Shown in pieces: positions 18,379-28,988 of a stretch of 64,000 nt of DNA. The notes beneath the pieces are model-generated. The model made no database searches. It worked only from the letters and a program-made list of their open reading frames with translations, and was not told where the DNA came from. Made by a program: the position numbers and the translations under genes. This DNA comes from Bacteroides luhongzhouii (lineage in GTDB: Bacteria > Bacteroidota > Bacteroidia > Bacteroidales > Bacteroidaceae). The stretch is from contig NZ_CP059973.1 in the NCBI RefSeq assembly GCF_009193295.2, positions 868,001 through 932,000 of the forward strand. The letters are read 5' to 3'. The first letter of the stretch is position 1; every line of letters begins with the position of its first letter.

Positions 18379-20925
18379 CTATTGCTTGCTCCAGCAAATA
18401 GATTGCAAAAACCAAGCTTTATTTTCGTCATTCAAACCTTGACGCTTCAAAACCTCCGGGAGGTCAGTATAACTTTTCCAAAAATCGGAAACTAAAGAAG
18501 AGATCTTCTCCGGTGCATAGATTACCGCTTCACTCAGACTTCCCATTTTACCAAATTCTTCCTTGAAGCAAATATATGAATCACGGTATTTTAACTGCTC
18601 CATAGATTTAGCAATTCGTCTAGATACTCCCAACAAGCCGTTCATATCAGCTGTTTCCGTAGGATAAACTATTTTAATAACCTTTTCCTGATCACACGAC
18701 AAAACAGGCAAATCAACCGAAAGAGCAAACTCTTCACCCAAATATTCATATTTGGCAGGTTGACCATTTACAGTGACAGACTGAGGAACAAGTGATAAGA
18801 GCACTTTCACTCTGAATGAACGAGATTCAGGCATATCTTTATATTGGCCATCACGTTTACCGATAACAATCGTTCGTTCCTGCCCTTGGCTGGAGGATGT
18901 TAATTTAGTCACAGCATATTCCGAAGCATAGTTCTTATCGTTTCCATTATCTTCATAGAAATTAAAGGACGAAATTCCATTTCCACCAGGGAATACGGTA
19001 ACAACAACCTCCTCATCATTACCGTTCAGGTTCATCACCTTTCTTGTATACATCGGTAATACCGCTCCCGCTTTTACATAAATCGGATATTCATCAATAG
19101 CAAAAGGACGTTCTACTATTTGTCCTCCTTTCAGTAAGGTGCCTGTATGCAACTCATACCATTCACCTTCGGGCAGCCACACACGCACTTGTACATAACC
19201 ATCTTTTGCAGGAGCTGTGGCAGGAGCAACCAGAATATCATCTCCAAACATATATTCATTACGGAACTCATATGCTTCCTTATTATCCGGATAATCATAA
19301 TACATCGGACGACAAAGTGATAATCCTTCATCATAACCTTTACGAGCCATTGTATAAATATAAGGTGCCATCTCATAACGTTGCTGGATTGTCTTACGAA
19401 GAACATCACAATATTCTTTGTTGAATACCCATGGTTCTTTATTCAAACCGGCACTTTTTTGAGAATGTGTACGCATAATCGGGCTTAAGGCTCCGAATTG
19501 CAACCAACGAGTGTACATTTCCGGATCTATACTTTCACCGATATGTCCTCCCAGATCATGACTCCAATAACCATATAATACATTGGAAGCTGTCGAGTTG
19601 AAGTAAGGCTGAAAATCTAATGATTTCCATGAAACAACAGCATCACCGGAGAAACCTACTTGATAGCGATGATTACCCAAACCTCCCCAACGGTGATATA
19701 ACATCGGACGTGTGTCCCTGTTCTTTTCCATATTACTAAAGAAAGCATAATTAATCCACCAAGTGTTGCTCAAATTCTTCACCTTCGGATCATATATCCC
19801 TTGCTGCCAGTCCAGCCACCAAAAATCAACACCATCTTTTTCCATTGGCGTCAATACATTCTTAAACATATTTTTAATAAACTTCTTATCTGAATTTATC
19901 CATGGAATAGTCTGTTTGGACTGAGGATCGACTCCCATATCTTTTGCTAATCCAGGATATTTTTCTTCATAAGAAGCTACTCCATCCGCCGGATGTAAGT
20001 TAAGGGTGATTTTCACATCATTCTGTTTCAAGTATCCCAAAAACTCCTTTGGATTCGGGAATAAATCACGGTTCCATGTCCAACCGGTCCAACCACCTTT
20101 TCCTTGCTCTGTATAATGCCAGTCCATATCTACCACCAATACATCCAAAGGAATCTGATAAGTATGGAAATTATCAATCAGATTACGGAACTCCCTGTCA
20201 GAATATAACCAATAGCGTGACCACCAATAACCAAATGCATACCGGGGAGGTAATGGTACTTTTCCCGCAAAGAGGGTATAATCTTTCAAGGCAGCTTTAT
20301 AGTCATGTCCATATGCCATGAAATACCAATCCTGTCCGCCATTAGCCGGACGCTCTTTCACCCAATCCCAATCTTTATTATCATCAAACAAAAGTCCCTG
20401 AGAATCATCAATCAAAGTCCAACCGTCCGTAGCCAACAGGCCATCTTCCAATTTCAGTTTATCACCTTTCTTTGTATCAGCCACCCATGTTTGTGTCTGT
20501 GTATCACCATCCATACCATCCAATGTACGATAGGTTCCTTTCAGGTTGCCCTTCTGTTGCATACCGGGTTTCCAGGTAAAAGGTAATATTTTTTTAGAGG
20601 CAGTGATAACCAAGTTCTTATCTGTAAACTGTCCACTGTTTTTCTTATAACGCATCTTCATTTTGGAAGTCGTTATTTCAACCCATCCCCCTCTTGTTTT
20701 TAGCTTGTAATCTACCTGGGGATAGTTACGATTCACAACGATGTGAGATCTATCGTCCACGAATTTCCCATCTGGTGCATATTCTAAACGGATTGCTCCA
20801 TCAGAAATGACTGTAAATCTTACATTGTCATCTGTATAAGCAATATTTCGCTGTGTGTTTTGCGCATGCAATACAAATATAAAACTCTGCATGACACAGA
20901 GTAAAAGCAATAATCCTCTTTTCAT
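18379..20925 (-). CDS. Glycoside hydrolase family 31 (alpha-glucosidase / alpha-xylosidase)
   Basis: I start at the ATG at 20925 (MKRGLLLLL), because an upstream in-frame ATG would bury the signal peptide behind 25 residues. The 848-residue exported enzyme has the GH31 N-terminal beta-sandwich and a (beta/alpha)8 barrel: VVDMDWHYTEQGKGGWTGW, then VDFWWLDWQQG holding the catalytic nucleophile Asp, and VGFSGDAVVSW holding the acid/base Asp region. C-terminal beta domains and a roughly 80-residue helical tail complete it. GH31 enzymes are retaining exo-enzymes on alpha-glucosides or alpha-xylosides; sequence alone does not decide which. It is the last gene of the SusC2 operon. Confidence 0.92.
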   Translation of the reverse strand: MKRGLLLLLCVMQSFIFVLHAQNTQRNIAYTDDNVRFTVISDGAIRLEYAPDGKFVDDRSHIVVNRNYPQVDYKLKTRGGWVEITTSKMKMRYKKNSGQFTDKNLVITASKKILPFTWKPGMQQKGNLKGTYRTLDGMDGDTQTQTWVADTKKGDKLKLEDGLLATDGWTLIDDSQGLLFDDNKDWDWVKERPANGGQDWYFMAYGHDYKAALKDYTLFAGKVPLPPRYAFGYWWSRYWLYSDREFRNLIDNFHTYQIPLDVLVVDMDWHYTEQGKGGWTGWTWNRDLFPNPKEFLGYLKQNDVKITLNLHPADGVASYEEKYPGLAKDMGVDPQSKQTIPWINSDKKFIKNMFKNVLTPMEKDGVDFWWLDWQQGIYDPKVKNLSNTWWINYAFFSNMEKNRDTRPMLYHRWGGLGNHRYQVGFSGDAVVSWKSLDFQPYFNSTASNVLYGYWSHDLGGHIGESIDPEMYTRWLQFGALSPIMRTHSQKSAGLNKEPWVFNKEYCDVLRKTIQQRYEMAPYIYTMARKGYDEGLSLCRPMYYDYPDNKEAYEFRNEYMFGDDILVAPATAPAKDGYVQVRVWLPEGEWYELHTGTLLKGGQIVERPFAIDEYPIYVKAGAVLPMYTRKVMNLNGNDEEVVVTVFPGGNGISSFNFYEDNGNDKNYASEYAVTKLTSSSQGQERTIVIGKRDGQYKDMPESRSFRVKVLLSLVPQSVTVNGQPAKYEYLGEEFALSVDLPVLSCDQEKVIKIVYPTETADMNGLLGVSRRIAKSMEQLKYRDSYICFKEEFGKMGSLSEAVIYAPEKISSLVSDFWKSYTDLPEVLKRQGLNDENKAWFLQSICWSKQ

Positions 20926-21010
20926 GATAACATTTAAAAGCAATAAATTTATAATTCGAGAATAAAATAGGGTCGTTGCAGTTATCATAGCTACAACCAC
21001 CCTATGTCAA

Positions 21011-22075
21011 CTACTTACTCTTCTTGAAAGTCGGAGCTTCCGCCTTCACAACCGGTCCGTCCCCTACGAGATACGGCCAATCATCGTCATCCCAATAAAC
21101 TCTATCAAGCAATACTACACGACCTAAAGATGGATCGGCAGTCCGGTAAGCATGATAGATAATCCAATCTTTACCTTCATCATCCTGCACTATTTCAGCA
21201 TTGTGCCCTGTCCCCAGGAACGCATCATTTCTGTGTATCAGTACCTCATGTTTATTATCATTCATGTTGTCACCTGATTTATTCAAATAAGGACCAAAAA
21301 GCTCGGTGGCACGACATACAACTGTTTGGTATGTACTATTTGCACCGTCACAGCAAGTGCCTGTAGAGCAGAACAAATAATAGTATTTACCTCTTTTCAA
21401 AATATATGATCCTTCATAAGCATTGGTACCTCCAGTATTGGCAGCAACCTGTATTTTTGTCGCTTTTGCATTTTCAATACCTCCTTTCAATCCAAGACCG
21501 TCTTCAGTCAATTCAACACCCCAAATACCATACCAGCTTCCCCAGAAAAGATATTTTTTACCATTATCTTCAATATAGAAAGGGTCGATACTATTATGAA
21601 CATCGATCTCATTGCTACGGAATAATTTGCCTTGATCAGTAAACGGTCCTTCCGGCTTGTCCGAAACAGAAACACCAATACCACAAGTTGCTCCACCTCC
21701 CCACTTGGACAAGGAGTAATACATCACATATTTTCCATTGATATAATTGATATCCGGTGCCCAAATACCTGCTTCCGGTTCCCATGACGGTTTTTTATCA
21801 TCCTCGTAAGCGCCGCCCACATAAGTCCAGTGAACCAAGTCTTTGGATTTGTGTATCCATGTATTTCCTCCGGTAGCATACAAATAGAAACATCCGTCTT
21901 CCGCTTTTATCACTGTCGGATCCGGATTATCGGAGTCGATGACCGGATTTGAATACCACACTTTGTCTACCAATGGAGCTTGTTCTGCTTCACCTTTCTG
22001 TTTATCGTTGTTACCACACCCCCATGTAAGCAGGGAGAGTATTCCAAGCGTAATTGTATGTTGTAAGTATAACAT
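21011..22075 (-). CDS. Glycoside hydrolase family 43 lipoprotein (arabinanase/arabinofuranosidase-like)
   Basis: The 354-residue protein has a lipoprotein signal (LLTWGCGNN) and a five-bladed propeller of the GH43 fold. The three catalytic acids are visible: the base Asp in NPDPTVIKAEDG, the pKa-tuning Asp in HNSIDPFYIED and the acid Glu in YEGSYILKRG. The motif GIWAPDINYINGKY is typical of the arabinan-active branch. It is paralogous to the GH43 at 51570-52580; both share a CC pair after the third blade. It lies between the SusE-like gene (31 bases) and GH31. Confidence 0.88.
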   Translation of the reverse strand: MLYLQHTITLGILSLLTWGCGNNDKQKGEAEQAPLVDKVWYSNPVIDSDNPDPTVIKAEDGCFYLYATGGNTWIHKSKDLVHWTYVGGAYEDDKKPSWEPEAGIWAPDINYINGKYVMYYSLSKWGGGATCGIGVSVSDKPEGPFTDQGKLFRSNEIDVHNSIDPFYIEDNGKKYLFWGSWYGIWGVELTEDGLGLKGGIENAKATKIQVAANTGGTNAYEGSYILKRGKYYYLFCSTGTCCDGANSTYQTVVCRATELFGPYLNKSGDNMNDNKHEVLIHRNDAFLGTGHNAEIVQDDEGKDWIIYHAYRTADPSLGRVVLLDRVYWDDDDWPYLVGDGPVVKAEAPTFKKSK

Positions 22076-22106
22076 AAGTTCTCTGTTTTTTATTAATTTT
22101 ACTAAT

Positions 22107-22619
22107 CTATTCCATACTCAAATTCAATTCAACACCAGGCCCCAATACAATATGGATTAATGAAGTCTTTGATTCTTTGTCCGTTTCTGAAGTAATTGGC
22201 ATACCATCCGACTGAAACGCTTCCAATGTAATGCTAAACTGAGCTTCTTTTTCGTCCACTCCAAAAGCTTTCATATATTCTATTATCTGTTGATTGGTAA
22301 AAAGCTGTTCGCGTACTCCGTTATAAGTAAGTATGCTTTTATCTTCCACACCCATTGTTCCAGTTGTTTCCCCATCTACCTGCAGTCCTAAAGTCATAAC
22401 ATACTTCGATGCTGTTTCTATATCCAGCCAACGGTAGACAAAAGCAACCCCATCCATATTCTCCTGTGTAATCTGTACATAATAATCATCAGATTCCACT
22501 TCTACTCTCGGTACACGTGGTTGTGGGTCACCCTCACTTTCCACATCTCCACATGCTCCCAATACAAATATATTAGTAAGCAGATATAGTATTATAAACA
22601 GTTTTTTCATGATTTTCAT
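22107..22619 (-). CDS. Small SusE-like N-domain lipoprotein
   Basis: The 170-residue protein has a lipoprotein signal (VLGACGDVE). One beta-sandwich-like region follows (VAFVYRWLDIETASKY), resembling the N-terminal domain of SusE-type surface proteins. No carbohydrate-binding C-terminal domains are present. It sits between the SusE/F-like protein and GH43 in the operon. It may be an accessory surface glycan-binding protein; the function is inferred from context. Confidence 0.6.
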   Translation of the reverse strand: MKIMKKLFIILYLLTNIFVLGACGDVESEGDPQPRVPRVEVESDDYYVQITQENMDGVAFVYRWLDIETASKYVMTLGLQVDGETTGTMGVEDKSILTYNGVREQLFTNQQIIEYMKAFGVDEKEAQFSITLEAFQSDGMPITSETDKESKTSLIHIVLGPGVELNLSME

Positions 22620-22643
22620 ATTTTAATTTACTTCTTATGGAGA

Positions 22644-23789
22644 TTATTCAGTCGACTCCAAATATATCTTCATCTCATTAAGGTCTACTGTCAAAATGTA
22701 TTTACCATCATCAGCAACAATCCATTTCAAGTCACCGCCATTATCCTGATACCTTGCTTCTCCGAGTTCATTGTCTGCGGCCGGATTTGCTCCTTGTGAA
22801 GGAGCAAAAAAGAATTTTCCTGCAAAATCTGCTCCATTCGGCTCCAACGCCAACTTAAACTCTTTACCGCCATAAAAGTTACCTGTATACGTCCAACGTT
22901 CTGGATGGCGTGGATCATTATTCACAAATGCACCTTCCTTTTTCATTTTACCCCAATCCCATCCGATTGTACTGGCATCGCCAACAATCCAAATCCCATC
23001 TTGCGGTAAAGGGTAAATACTAACGATATTCACATCCAAAAGATTTAAGTCCACAACTATTGTATAGGTACCGTTCTTTGTATTTTCAAACATCTCACCA
23101 TTCCCTGCTTCTGCCACATATTGCAAAGAATTATCTCCATTCTCAGCTTTCATGTAGCATGGATAATCAGAATCCGGACTAAGTGCAAAGAAGTACTCAC
23201 ATGGCTTCAATTCTGCTGTCGACTGATATACTCCTGAACCCACAACCTTCTCGGTCATTCGGCGAACAGTTTTCTCTCCAGCATCATCCACCATCACCAT
23301 ATATATCGCAGTAGCATTCTTATCATATCCGATCACATCCAATTGTGTCTTCGACAACTCCGGTTTCAAGTATTCTACAGATGAATTGACCTGTCCTATA
23401 ACCTCTGCTTCAATAGTCACCTTATCTCCAGGAAGTATACTCCAGAAAGCCAGTATATCATTCAACTCCTTATGCGTAAAACTAATGGAACGTTCCTCCG
23501 ATTCAATCTCATACAAATCTGTCACATTAGAATGTAAATCTGCCATATACATTCTGAAAAAATAGGTGATAGTAGCATCAGCTCCCCCACGTTGAGCCGC
23601 AGCATCCCATGCAAATATAACAGCAACTTCATTCTCCTTCTCTTTCTCCAAAGTAATTTCAGAAGAAGAAGCCTTCAAAAGCATCTGATCTACAGGAGTT
23701 TCAAGCGCGTAATACTCCGGATCTTTATTACAGCTCGCTGCTATCGACATAAGAAAGAGCAAGCATATTAGTTTCATTATCTTATTCAT
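22644..23789 (-). CDS. SusE/SusF-like outer-membrane lipoprotein
   Basis: With the start at 23789 (MNKIMKLICLL) the 381-residue protein has a lipoprotein signal ending in AASCNKD. It has an N-terminal SusE-type Ig domain (KEKENEVAVIFAWDAAA) and tandem C-terminal starch-binding-like domains. The last of these is clear (GIWIVGDASTIGWDWGKM, then EFKLAL and KYILTVDLNEMKIYLE), as in SusE/SusF. It probably binds the target glycan on the surface. It follows SusD2 by 19 bases. Confidence 0.85.
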   Translation of the reverse strand: MNKIMKLICLLFLMSIAASCNKDPEYYALETPVDQMLLKASSSEITLEKEKENEVAVIFAWDAAAQRGGADATITYFFRMYMADLHSNVTDLYEIESEERSISFTHKELNDILAFWSILPGDKVTIEAEVIGQVNSSVEYLKPELSKTQLDVIGYDKNATAIYMVMVDDAGEKTVRRMTEKVVGSGVYQSTAELKPCEYFFALSPDSDYPCYMKAENGDNSLQYVAEAGNGEMFENTKNGTYTIVVDLNLLDVNIVSIYPLPQDGIWIVGDASTIGWDWGKMKKEGAFVNNDPRHPERWTYTGNFYGGKEFKLALEPNGADFAGKFFFAPSQGANPAADNELGEARYQDNGGDLKWIVADDGKYILTVDLNEMKIYLESTE

Positions 23790-23808
23790 AATTATGCTTT
23801 TCATTTTA

Positions 23809-25701
23809 TTAATTCCAGAAAGGCGCCTGGACCAAGTTCGTGTTCTTATTCATCTCATCTATATATACCGGCAGCCAATACATCGCCTTTTTCCAAACAC
23901 GGGTCTGAAAAACGGTTCTCTTGTAAAATTCCTGACTATTTATTCCTGCAAAGTTCATACCATAATCATCTCCACACATCTCCGGAAGTTGTTCTACAAT
24001 TTTCCAACGGCGAATATCCGACCAGCGTGATCCTTCACAACAAAGTTCAACACGACGTTCCATATGAACGATCTCACGCACTGCTAATTGATTATCATCA
24101 ACATGGATGTATTTGGGATCATCCAGTGCTACAGTATTCAGCGTATATTGACGTACACCCGCACGTTCACGAACTTTATTCACGTATTTCAATGCATCCT
24201 CACGAGATGCTCTATTATCGTAGGCCTCATTAACGGCCTCGGCATAATCCAAATAGGAAGCTGCCAAACGATACAAGAACATTTGACGCCATTTATAACT
24301 ACCATTCTTCGGATTATCTTGCGGATATACTTTTTTACGAACCAAATAACCATTTTGGGGGGCATCGTGTGTATAGTCATTATCTCTCTGATTCTTAAAG
24401 AATTCAAATTTACGCCCTGCCAAAGCATACCACGAACCATTATAGCTCACTGCCGTATAGAAACGTGGCTCTCGGTTACAATACATATTATATGTACCTT
24501 CGGCAGTTATTTCTCCCTTTTGCCCTGTTCCGCCAGTCCAATTGGTAGACCTAGCTTCTACTTTTGTCGAGAAACCTTCTTCTACATATTCTGAATTGTC
24601 ATCGTCTTTCGGAAGTCCGTTCTTCATAAAGAAAGCATCCACCAATCCTTGATATACGCCCAAACCATTTCCGCCACCATATTCTTTAGTAACCGCCTTG
24701 TTTGTATAGAACTGATAACTTTGATAAGCATCTTCTTTTGTATATGGGAACAATATTTCCTTGTTTCCATCCTGAAATTTTGTAAACCAAAGATTCTCAA
24801 GTGAAGTGAACGGATCAATTTCTCCCTCATCATTATATTCTACATACAAACGATAACCAGCTTGCTCTGCCACATCAAGTAATTGTTTGCAAGCCTCTGC
24901 CGCTTTCACCCATTTCTCTTGGCTATAAGTAGAGTTAAACAATTCCTCACCTTCTTTATTCTTATGCCCGATATACCACTCATTTCCGTTTACTAACGGG
25001 CTTGCAGCAAATAATAACATCTTCGCACGAACAGTCAGACACATGACTGAAGTTATTCGCCCATATTTCTCCACACTCTGCCATACAGCAGGTAATTGTT
25101 TAGATGCTTCCAACATTTCATTATCCAAATGACTGACAACTTCATCAAATGGCCTTTGTCCCACCATCAAATCTGAAAGAGTAAAGTCAGTCGGGGCAAT
25201 ATAATTCGGTCTGAATGGAATAGGCCCATATGCTTCCAATAATTGCCACCAATAATAAGCTGCAAGAAAACGTGCTTCCGCTTTCATATAATCCACTTCT
25301 CTCTGAGGAAGGTCGGAATCAGGTAATGCGTGTACACGTTCTATAAAAATATAAGCCTGACGTATTTTTCTCGGAAGACCATCCCAGAAATTTCCTGCCC
25401 ATTGTGTATTCGGTGTCCATCCACCAAAAATCTTGGTGATATTGGGCCAGTCCCATTGCTGCCAGCGTGCAGAAGCAGTCAAGTCATCTGCAAACACTTC
25501 CCAACCATACGTATTTAGCCAGTCATTACCCGGATTAGGGATACGGCTGTATACATTGGCCAGCCATGATTCTACTTTTGTCTTATTCTCAAAGACCATG
25601 TCTATGTCAATTTCCGTATCCGGTTCTTTATCAAGATACGTACAGGAACCCAACGATACAATGCCTATTAAACCGGCAACTATATATTTCTTAAGTTTCA
25701 T
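23809..25701 (-). CDS. SusD-like outer-membrane glycan-binding lipoprotein (SusD2)
   Basis: Starting at 25701 (MKLKKYIV), the 630-residue protein has a lipoprotein signal (SLGSCTYLDKEPD). The SusD helical core includes ARFLAAYYWWQLLEAYGPIP, and the C-terminal RagB/SusD region includes HMERRVELCCEGSRWSDI. It pairs with SusC2, 17 bases upstream. It is distinct from SusD1, so the locus has two different capture systems. Confidence 0.95.
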   Translation of the reverse strand: MKLKKYIVAGLIGIVSLGSCTYLDKEPDTEIDIDMVFENKTKVESWLANVYSRIPNPGNDWLNTYGWEVFADDLTASARWQQWDWPNITKIFGGWTPNTQWAGNFWDGLPRKIRQAYIFIERVHALPDSDLPQREVDYMKAEARFLAAYYWWQLLEAYGPIPFRPNYIAPTDFTLSDLMVGQRPFDEVVSHLDNEMLEASKQLPAVWQSVEKYGRITSVMCLTVRAKMLLFAASPLVNGNEWYIGHKNKEGEELFNSTYSQEKWVKAAEACKQLLDVAEQAGYRLYVEYNDEGEIDPFTSLENLWFTKFQDGNKEILFPYTKEDAYQSYQFYTNKAVTKEYGGGNGLGVYQGLVDAFFMKNGLPKDDDNSEYVEEGFSTKVEARSTNWTGGTGQKGEITAEGTYNMYCNREPRFYTAVSYNGSWYALAGRKFEFFKNQRDNDYTHDAPQNGYLVRKKVYPQDNPKNGSYKWRQMFLYRLAASYLDYAEAVNEAYDNRASREDALKYVNKVRERAGVRQYTLNTVALDDPKYIHVDDNQLAVREIVHMERRVELCCEGSRWSDIRRWKIVEQLPEMCGDDYGMNFAGINSQEFYKRTVFQTRVWKKAMYWLPVYIDEMNKNTNLVQAPFWN

Positions 25702-25718
25702 TATCGTCATTTTTTTAA

Positions 25719-28700
25719 TTAGAAATTCAGGTCAACTCCAAACATTACAGAACGCATAGCCGGATAACGCAGACCGGTGTTCGTATTTAATTCCGGATCC
25801 CACAGTTTGAAAGGAGAGAAACAAAATAAGTTATTACCACTCACGTAAAAACGAATAGCTTTGGAATGTATCTTATCAGTTACAGATTGCGGTAAAGTAT
25901 ATCCAAGTTCCAACGTTTTCAAACGCATAAAACGCATATTCTTTTTCCACCATGTGGAATTCCGGTAATTCTGTCTATTAGGCTCCTCCGTCAGTCTCGG
26001 CCAGAAGACATCTTGAGCCGGGTTCTCTTCTGTCCATCTGTCGTTATAATTAGAGTAAATATTCCCTTGTAATGTTTGTCCGCTACCCGGAATGAAATAC
26101 GTAGTTCCACCAATCACACGATAAGTATCACCTGTTCCCTGGAAGAAGAAATTCAAATCCCAGTTTTTATAGCTTACATTACCTCCGAAACCATAAACAA
26201 TACGCGGGTCTACCGTTCCACCAATGTATCCTTCATCCGCATCAGTGATAATGCCATCACCATTCATATCTATATATTTGATATCACCGGGACGTACTTT
26301 TGAAGCTCCAACGTCCTGTGTCGGTATACCGAATTTCAAATTACCATTCGCATCGAAATCATCTTCTGTAAACAATCTTTCTGCCTGCAATCCATACAAA
26401 GTATTTAATGAACGACCTGTCAATCCTCTGTATGTACCTTTCACAGTTTCTGGTTCATCGTATTCGTCCACCCTGTTGATAGCATACGTGAAATTAGAGC
26501 GGAAACCTACAAACCAATCTTTATTAATTTGTTTATTATAGTTTAAGGAGAATTCCACACCGCGGTTAGTCACTTCACCAAAATTAGCCCAAGGATTAGT
26601 CAAGAATCCTGTCTGTGAAGGAATAATCTTACGCTGCATAAAGATATTGGTACGTTTTTCTTTGAAAACATCTACCTGTAATTCCAATTCATTCCATAAT
26701 CCCAGTTCAAAACCAAGGTTCATTTTCAGAGCTGTTTCCCAGGTAAGATTTTCAACTCCAACTTCTCCTTCTGAAATACCGGTACGACCAATCTGTCCTG
26801 TATCACCCCAGTTATACTTATCTGCATTGGTATTCAATGTTGTTATATAGGCAAAACGGCGTCCTCCGATATCATCATTACCTACTTTTCCTATAGAACC
26901 TCTTAATTTCAATTTACTCAATGTATTTCTGAAACGATCCATGAAAGGTTCTTCAGACAATAACCATCCGACTGCCACAGAAGGGAAAAAGCCGAAACGT
27001 TTACCTTTAGCAAAATTCTCTGAACCATTATATCCAAAGTTGAACTCCGTCACATAACGGCTATCGAAAGTATAAGATAATCTACCCGCAATACCTTGTT
27101 TTCTATAAGGTTGTACACTACCATTATCATAACTTTGCTGATTATACAGAAACAATGCATCTACGTCATGCTTTCCGAAAGTGCGAGCATACGTTAATGT
27201 TCCTTCAAAATACACCCTCGAATTTCCATATTCCCCCTTATTTCCATGTCCCAAAGACTCATCTCCATATTTAAGTACCGAATGAATCAGATTACCTTCA
27301 ATGTCACGTCCGGTAGCAATACTATGATAAGTAGCATCCTTTCCCCTTGTAATCGAACTCTGATTCCAACGGTCGAAAGAAAAGGTTACTTTCGCTTTTA
27401 ATCCCGGCGTGATCATCTTCAGATTCTGTTCAATAGCAAAGAGTGACTGAATCTGTGAAGCTGTAACTACGTCGTAACCTCGCTGTGTCACCGCTGCCCA
27501 AGGGTTCACATCATTAATAGCCATTATTGGAATAGTCCCATCTGAATAGCGGGCAGGATACACGAAAGGAGAAGTTATAAACGCTCTATCAAAAGCATCG
27601 TCCGTACTAAATGCCTGTTTGCGGTGTGTTTGAAGGAACCCACCGACATTTAAACGCAGCACTGTTGTCTTAGTCACATCCAAGTCAACATTCGCACGCA
27701 TATTATAACGAGTTAGTTTCGTTCCCGTATCATAAGGCAATGATTTATCCGTCTCCATAATTCCCTTCTCACCGAAATAAGAACCAACCAACGAATAGCG
27801 CAGAAAATCAGAACCACCTGATACGGTCAGATTCGCACGAGTAGAATAAGCATAATCCTTTGTTATTTCATCCAGCCAATTTACATCCGGATACAAATCT
27901 CTGTCATAACCATATCTCGTTCTGTCAATCTGCTCCTGGCTGAAAGGCAAACGCGACTTGTTCTCTGTTATTTCATTTATCAATGTCATATGATCGGCTG
28001 CCCCAATAAAATCCGGAAGTTTTGTCGGCTCTGCAATAGAATGTTCCACACGCAGATTGACAGAAGGAGCTCCTACTTTACCACGCTTCGTATTGATAAC
28101 GATGACACCATTTGCACCACGTACACCATACATAGCACTCGCCGATGCATCTTTCAATACTGAGAAAGATTCAATTTCAGCAGGGTCTATGTTATTCAAG
28201 TCGCGCTCAATACCATCTACCAACACTAACGGAGATTGTCCACCGGAGAAAGAAGCAATACCGCGAATCCAAAAATTCGAGGAATCGTAACCCGGTTCTC
28301 CCGAACGTTGAACCGCTATCACACCGGCAATCTGTCCTGCCAGATTATTAGACAAAGAGCGCGTGGCACCAACCTGTAACTTCTTAGGCTGTAATGTCTC
28401 AATAGAACCGATAACCGACATTTTCTTCTGACTACCATATCCAGTAACCACAACTTCATCCAAGGCTTCAATATCTTCTTCTAAAATTACATCAAAGTTA
28501 ATCTTACTTCCAACTTTTATTTGTTGAGTTTTGAAGCCAATATACGAAATCTCTATTACGGAATTCTTTCCGGGTACATCCAAATAAAAGTGTCCGTCCA
28601 TATCCGTAATCACTCCAGTCCCTGTCTGTTCCAGTACACGTACATTCACACCAGGAAGAGGATTCTTGTCCTTATCGGTTATCGTACCACTGATACGAAT

Positions 28701-28823
28701 ACCTTTCGCTTGCTCCGACATATTAGTCTTACCAAACATAGAAGAATGTTCCGGTAAAGCGGAGTTAGCACTTATTCCATAATACAACAACAAGCAACCA
28801 AACAATGCTTTCTTCAAATCCAT
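25719..28823 (-). CDS. SusC-like TonB-dependent outer-membrane transporter (SusC2)
   Basis: The 1034-residue protein starts with a signal peptide. A carboxypeptidase-regulatory-like domain (SGTITDKDKNPLPGVNVRV) is followed by the TonB-box region LDEVVVTGYGSQKK. The plug carries FWIRGIASFSGGQSP and LVLVDGIERDLNNI with MYGVRGANGVIVINTKRG, and a long barrel ends in VMFGVDLNF. It is the first gene of the operon SusC2-SusD2-SusE-like-small lipoprotein-GH43-GH31, which ends at the terminator at 18330-18366. Confidence 0.95.
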   Translation of the reverse strand: MDLKKALFGCLLLYYGISANSALPEHSSMFGKTNMSEQAKGIRISGTITDKDKNPLPGVNVRVLEQTGTGVITDMDGHFYLDVPGKNSVIEISYIGFKTQQIKVGSKINFDVILEEDIEALDEVVVTGYGSQKKMSVIGSIETLQPKKLQVGATRSLSNNLAGQIAGVIAVQRSGEPGYDSSNFWIRGIASFSGGQSPLVLVDGIERDLNNIDPAEIESFSVLKDASASAMYGVRGANGVIVINTKRGKVGAPSVNLRVEHSIAEPTKLPDFIGAADHMTLINEITENKSRLPFSQEQIDRTRYGYDRDLYPDVNWLDEITKDYAYSTRANLTVSGGSDFLRYSLVGSYFGEKGIMETDKSLPYDTGTKLTRYNMRANVDLDVTKTTVLRLNVGGFLQTHRKQAFSTDDAFDRAFITSPFVYPARYSDGTIPIMAINDVNPWAAVTQRGYDVVTASQIQSLFAIEQNLKMITPGLKAKVTFSFDRWNQSSITRGKDATYHSIATGRDIEGNLIHSVLKYGDESLGHGNKGEYGNSRVYFEGTLTYARTFGKHDVDALFLYNQQSYDNGSVQPYRKQGIAGRLSYTFDSRYVTEFNFGYNGSENFAKGKRFGFFPSVAVGWLLSEEPFMDRFRNTLSKLKLRGSIGKVGNDDIGGRRFAYITTLNTNADKYNWGDTGQIGRTGISEGEVGVENLTWETALKMNLGFELGLWNELELQVDVFKEKRTNIFMQRKIIPSQTGFLTNPWANFGEVTNRGVEFSLNYNKQINKDWFVGFRSNFTYAINRVDEYDEPETVKGTYRGLTGRSLNTLYGLQAERLFTEDDFDANGNLKFGIPTQDVGASKVRPGDIKYIDMNGDGIITDADEGYIGGTVDPRIVYGFGGNVSYKNWDLNFFFQGTGDTYRVIGGTTYFIPGSGQTLQGNIYSNYNDRWTEENPAQDVFWPRLTEEPNRQNYRNSTWWKKNMRFMRLKTLELGYTLPQSVTDKIHSKAIRFYVSGNNLFCFSPFKLWDPELNTNTGLRYPAMRSVMFGVDLNF

Positions 28824-28877
28824 AATATTAAATTTAAAAAACTCATAATAAATACTTTATCTCATATTGAGTGAGAG

Positions 28878-28949
28878 CAAAAGTAGATAACCAACATAAA
28901 ATGTAATAAAACACATAAACCAATAATTAAAAAAAATCGTTCAAAATGA
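28878..28949 (-). promoter_or_regulatory. Promoter and HTCS/AraC-type operator of the SusC2 operon
   Basis: A perfect minus-strand -7 box TACTTTTG (28885-28878) lies 55 bases before the SusC2 ATG. Half-sites ACCAATAAT (28919-28927) and GTTCAAAAT (28939-28947) have their conserved C residues at 28921 and 28942, 21 bases apart. The first is 36 bases from the box, as at the other three operators. Confidence 0.6.
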
Positions 28950-28988
28950 AATTAAAATATAATTGAGATATCTTCTGACCTATTTCTG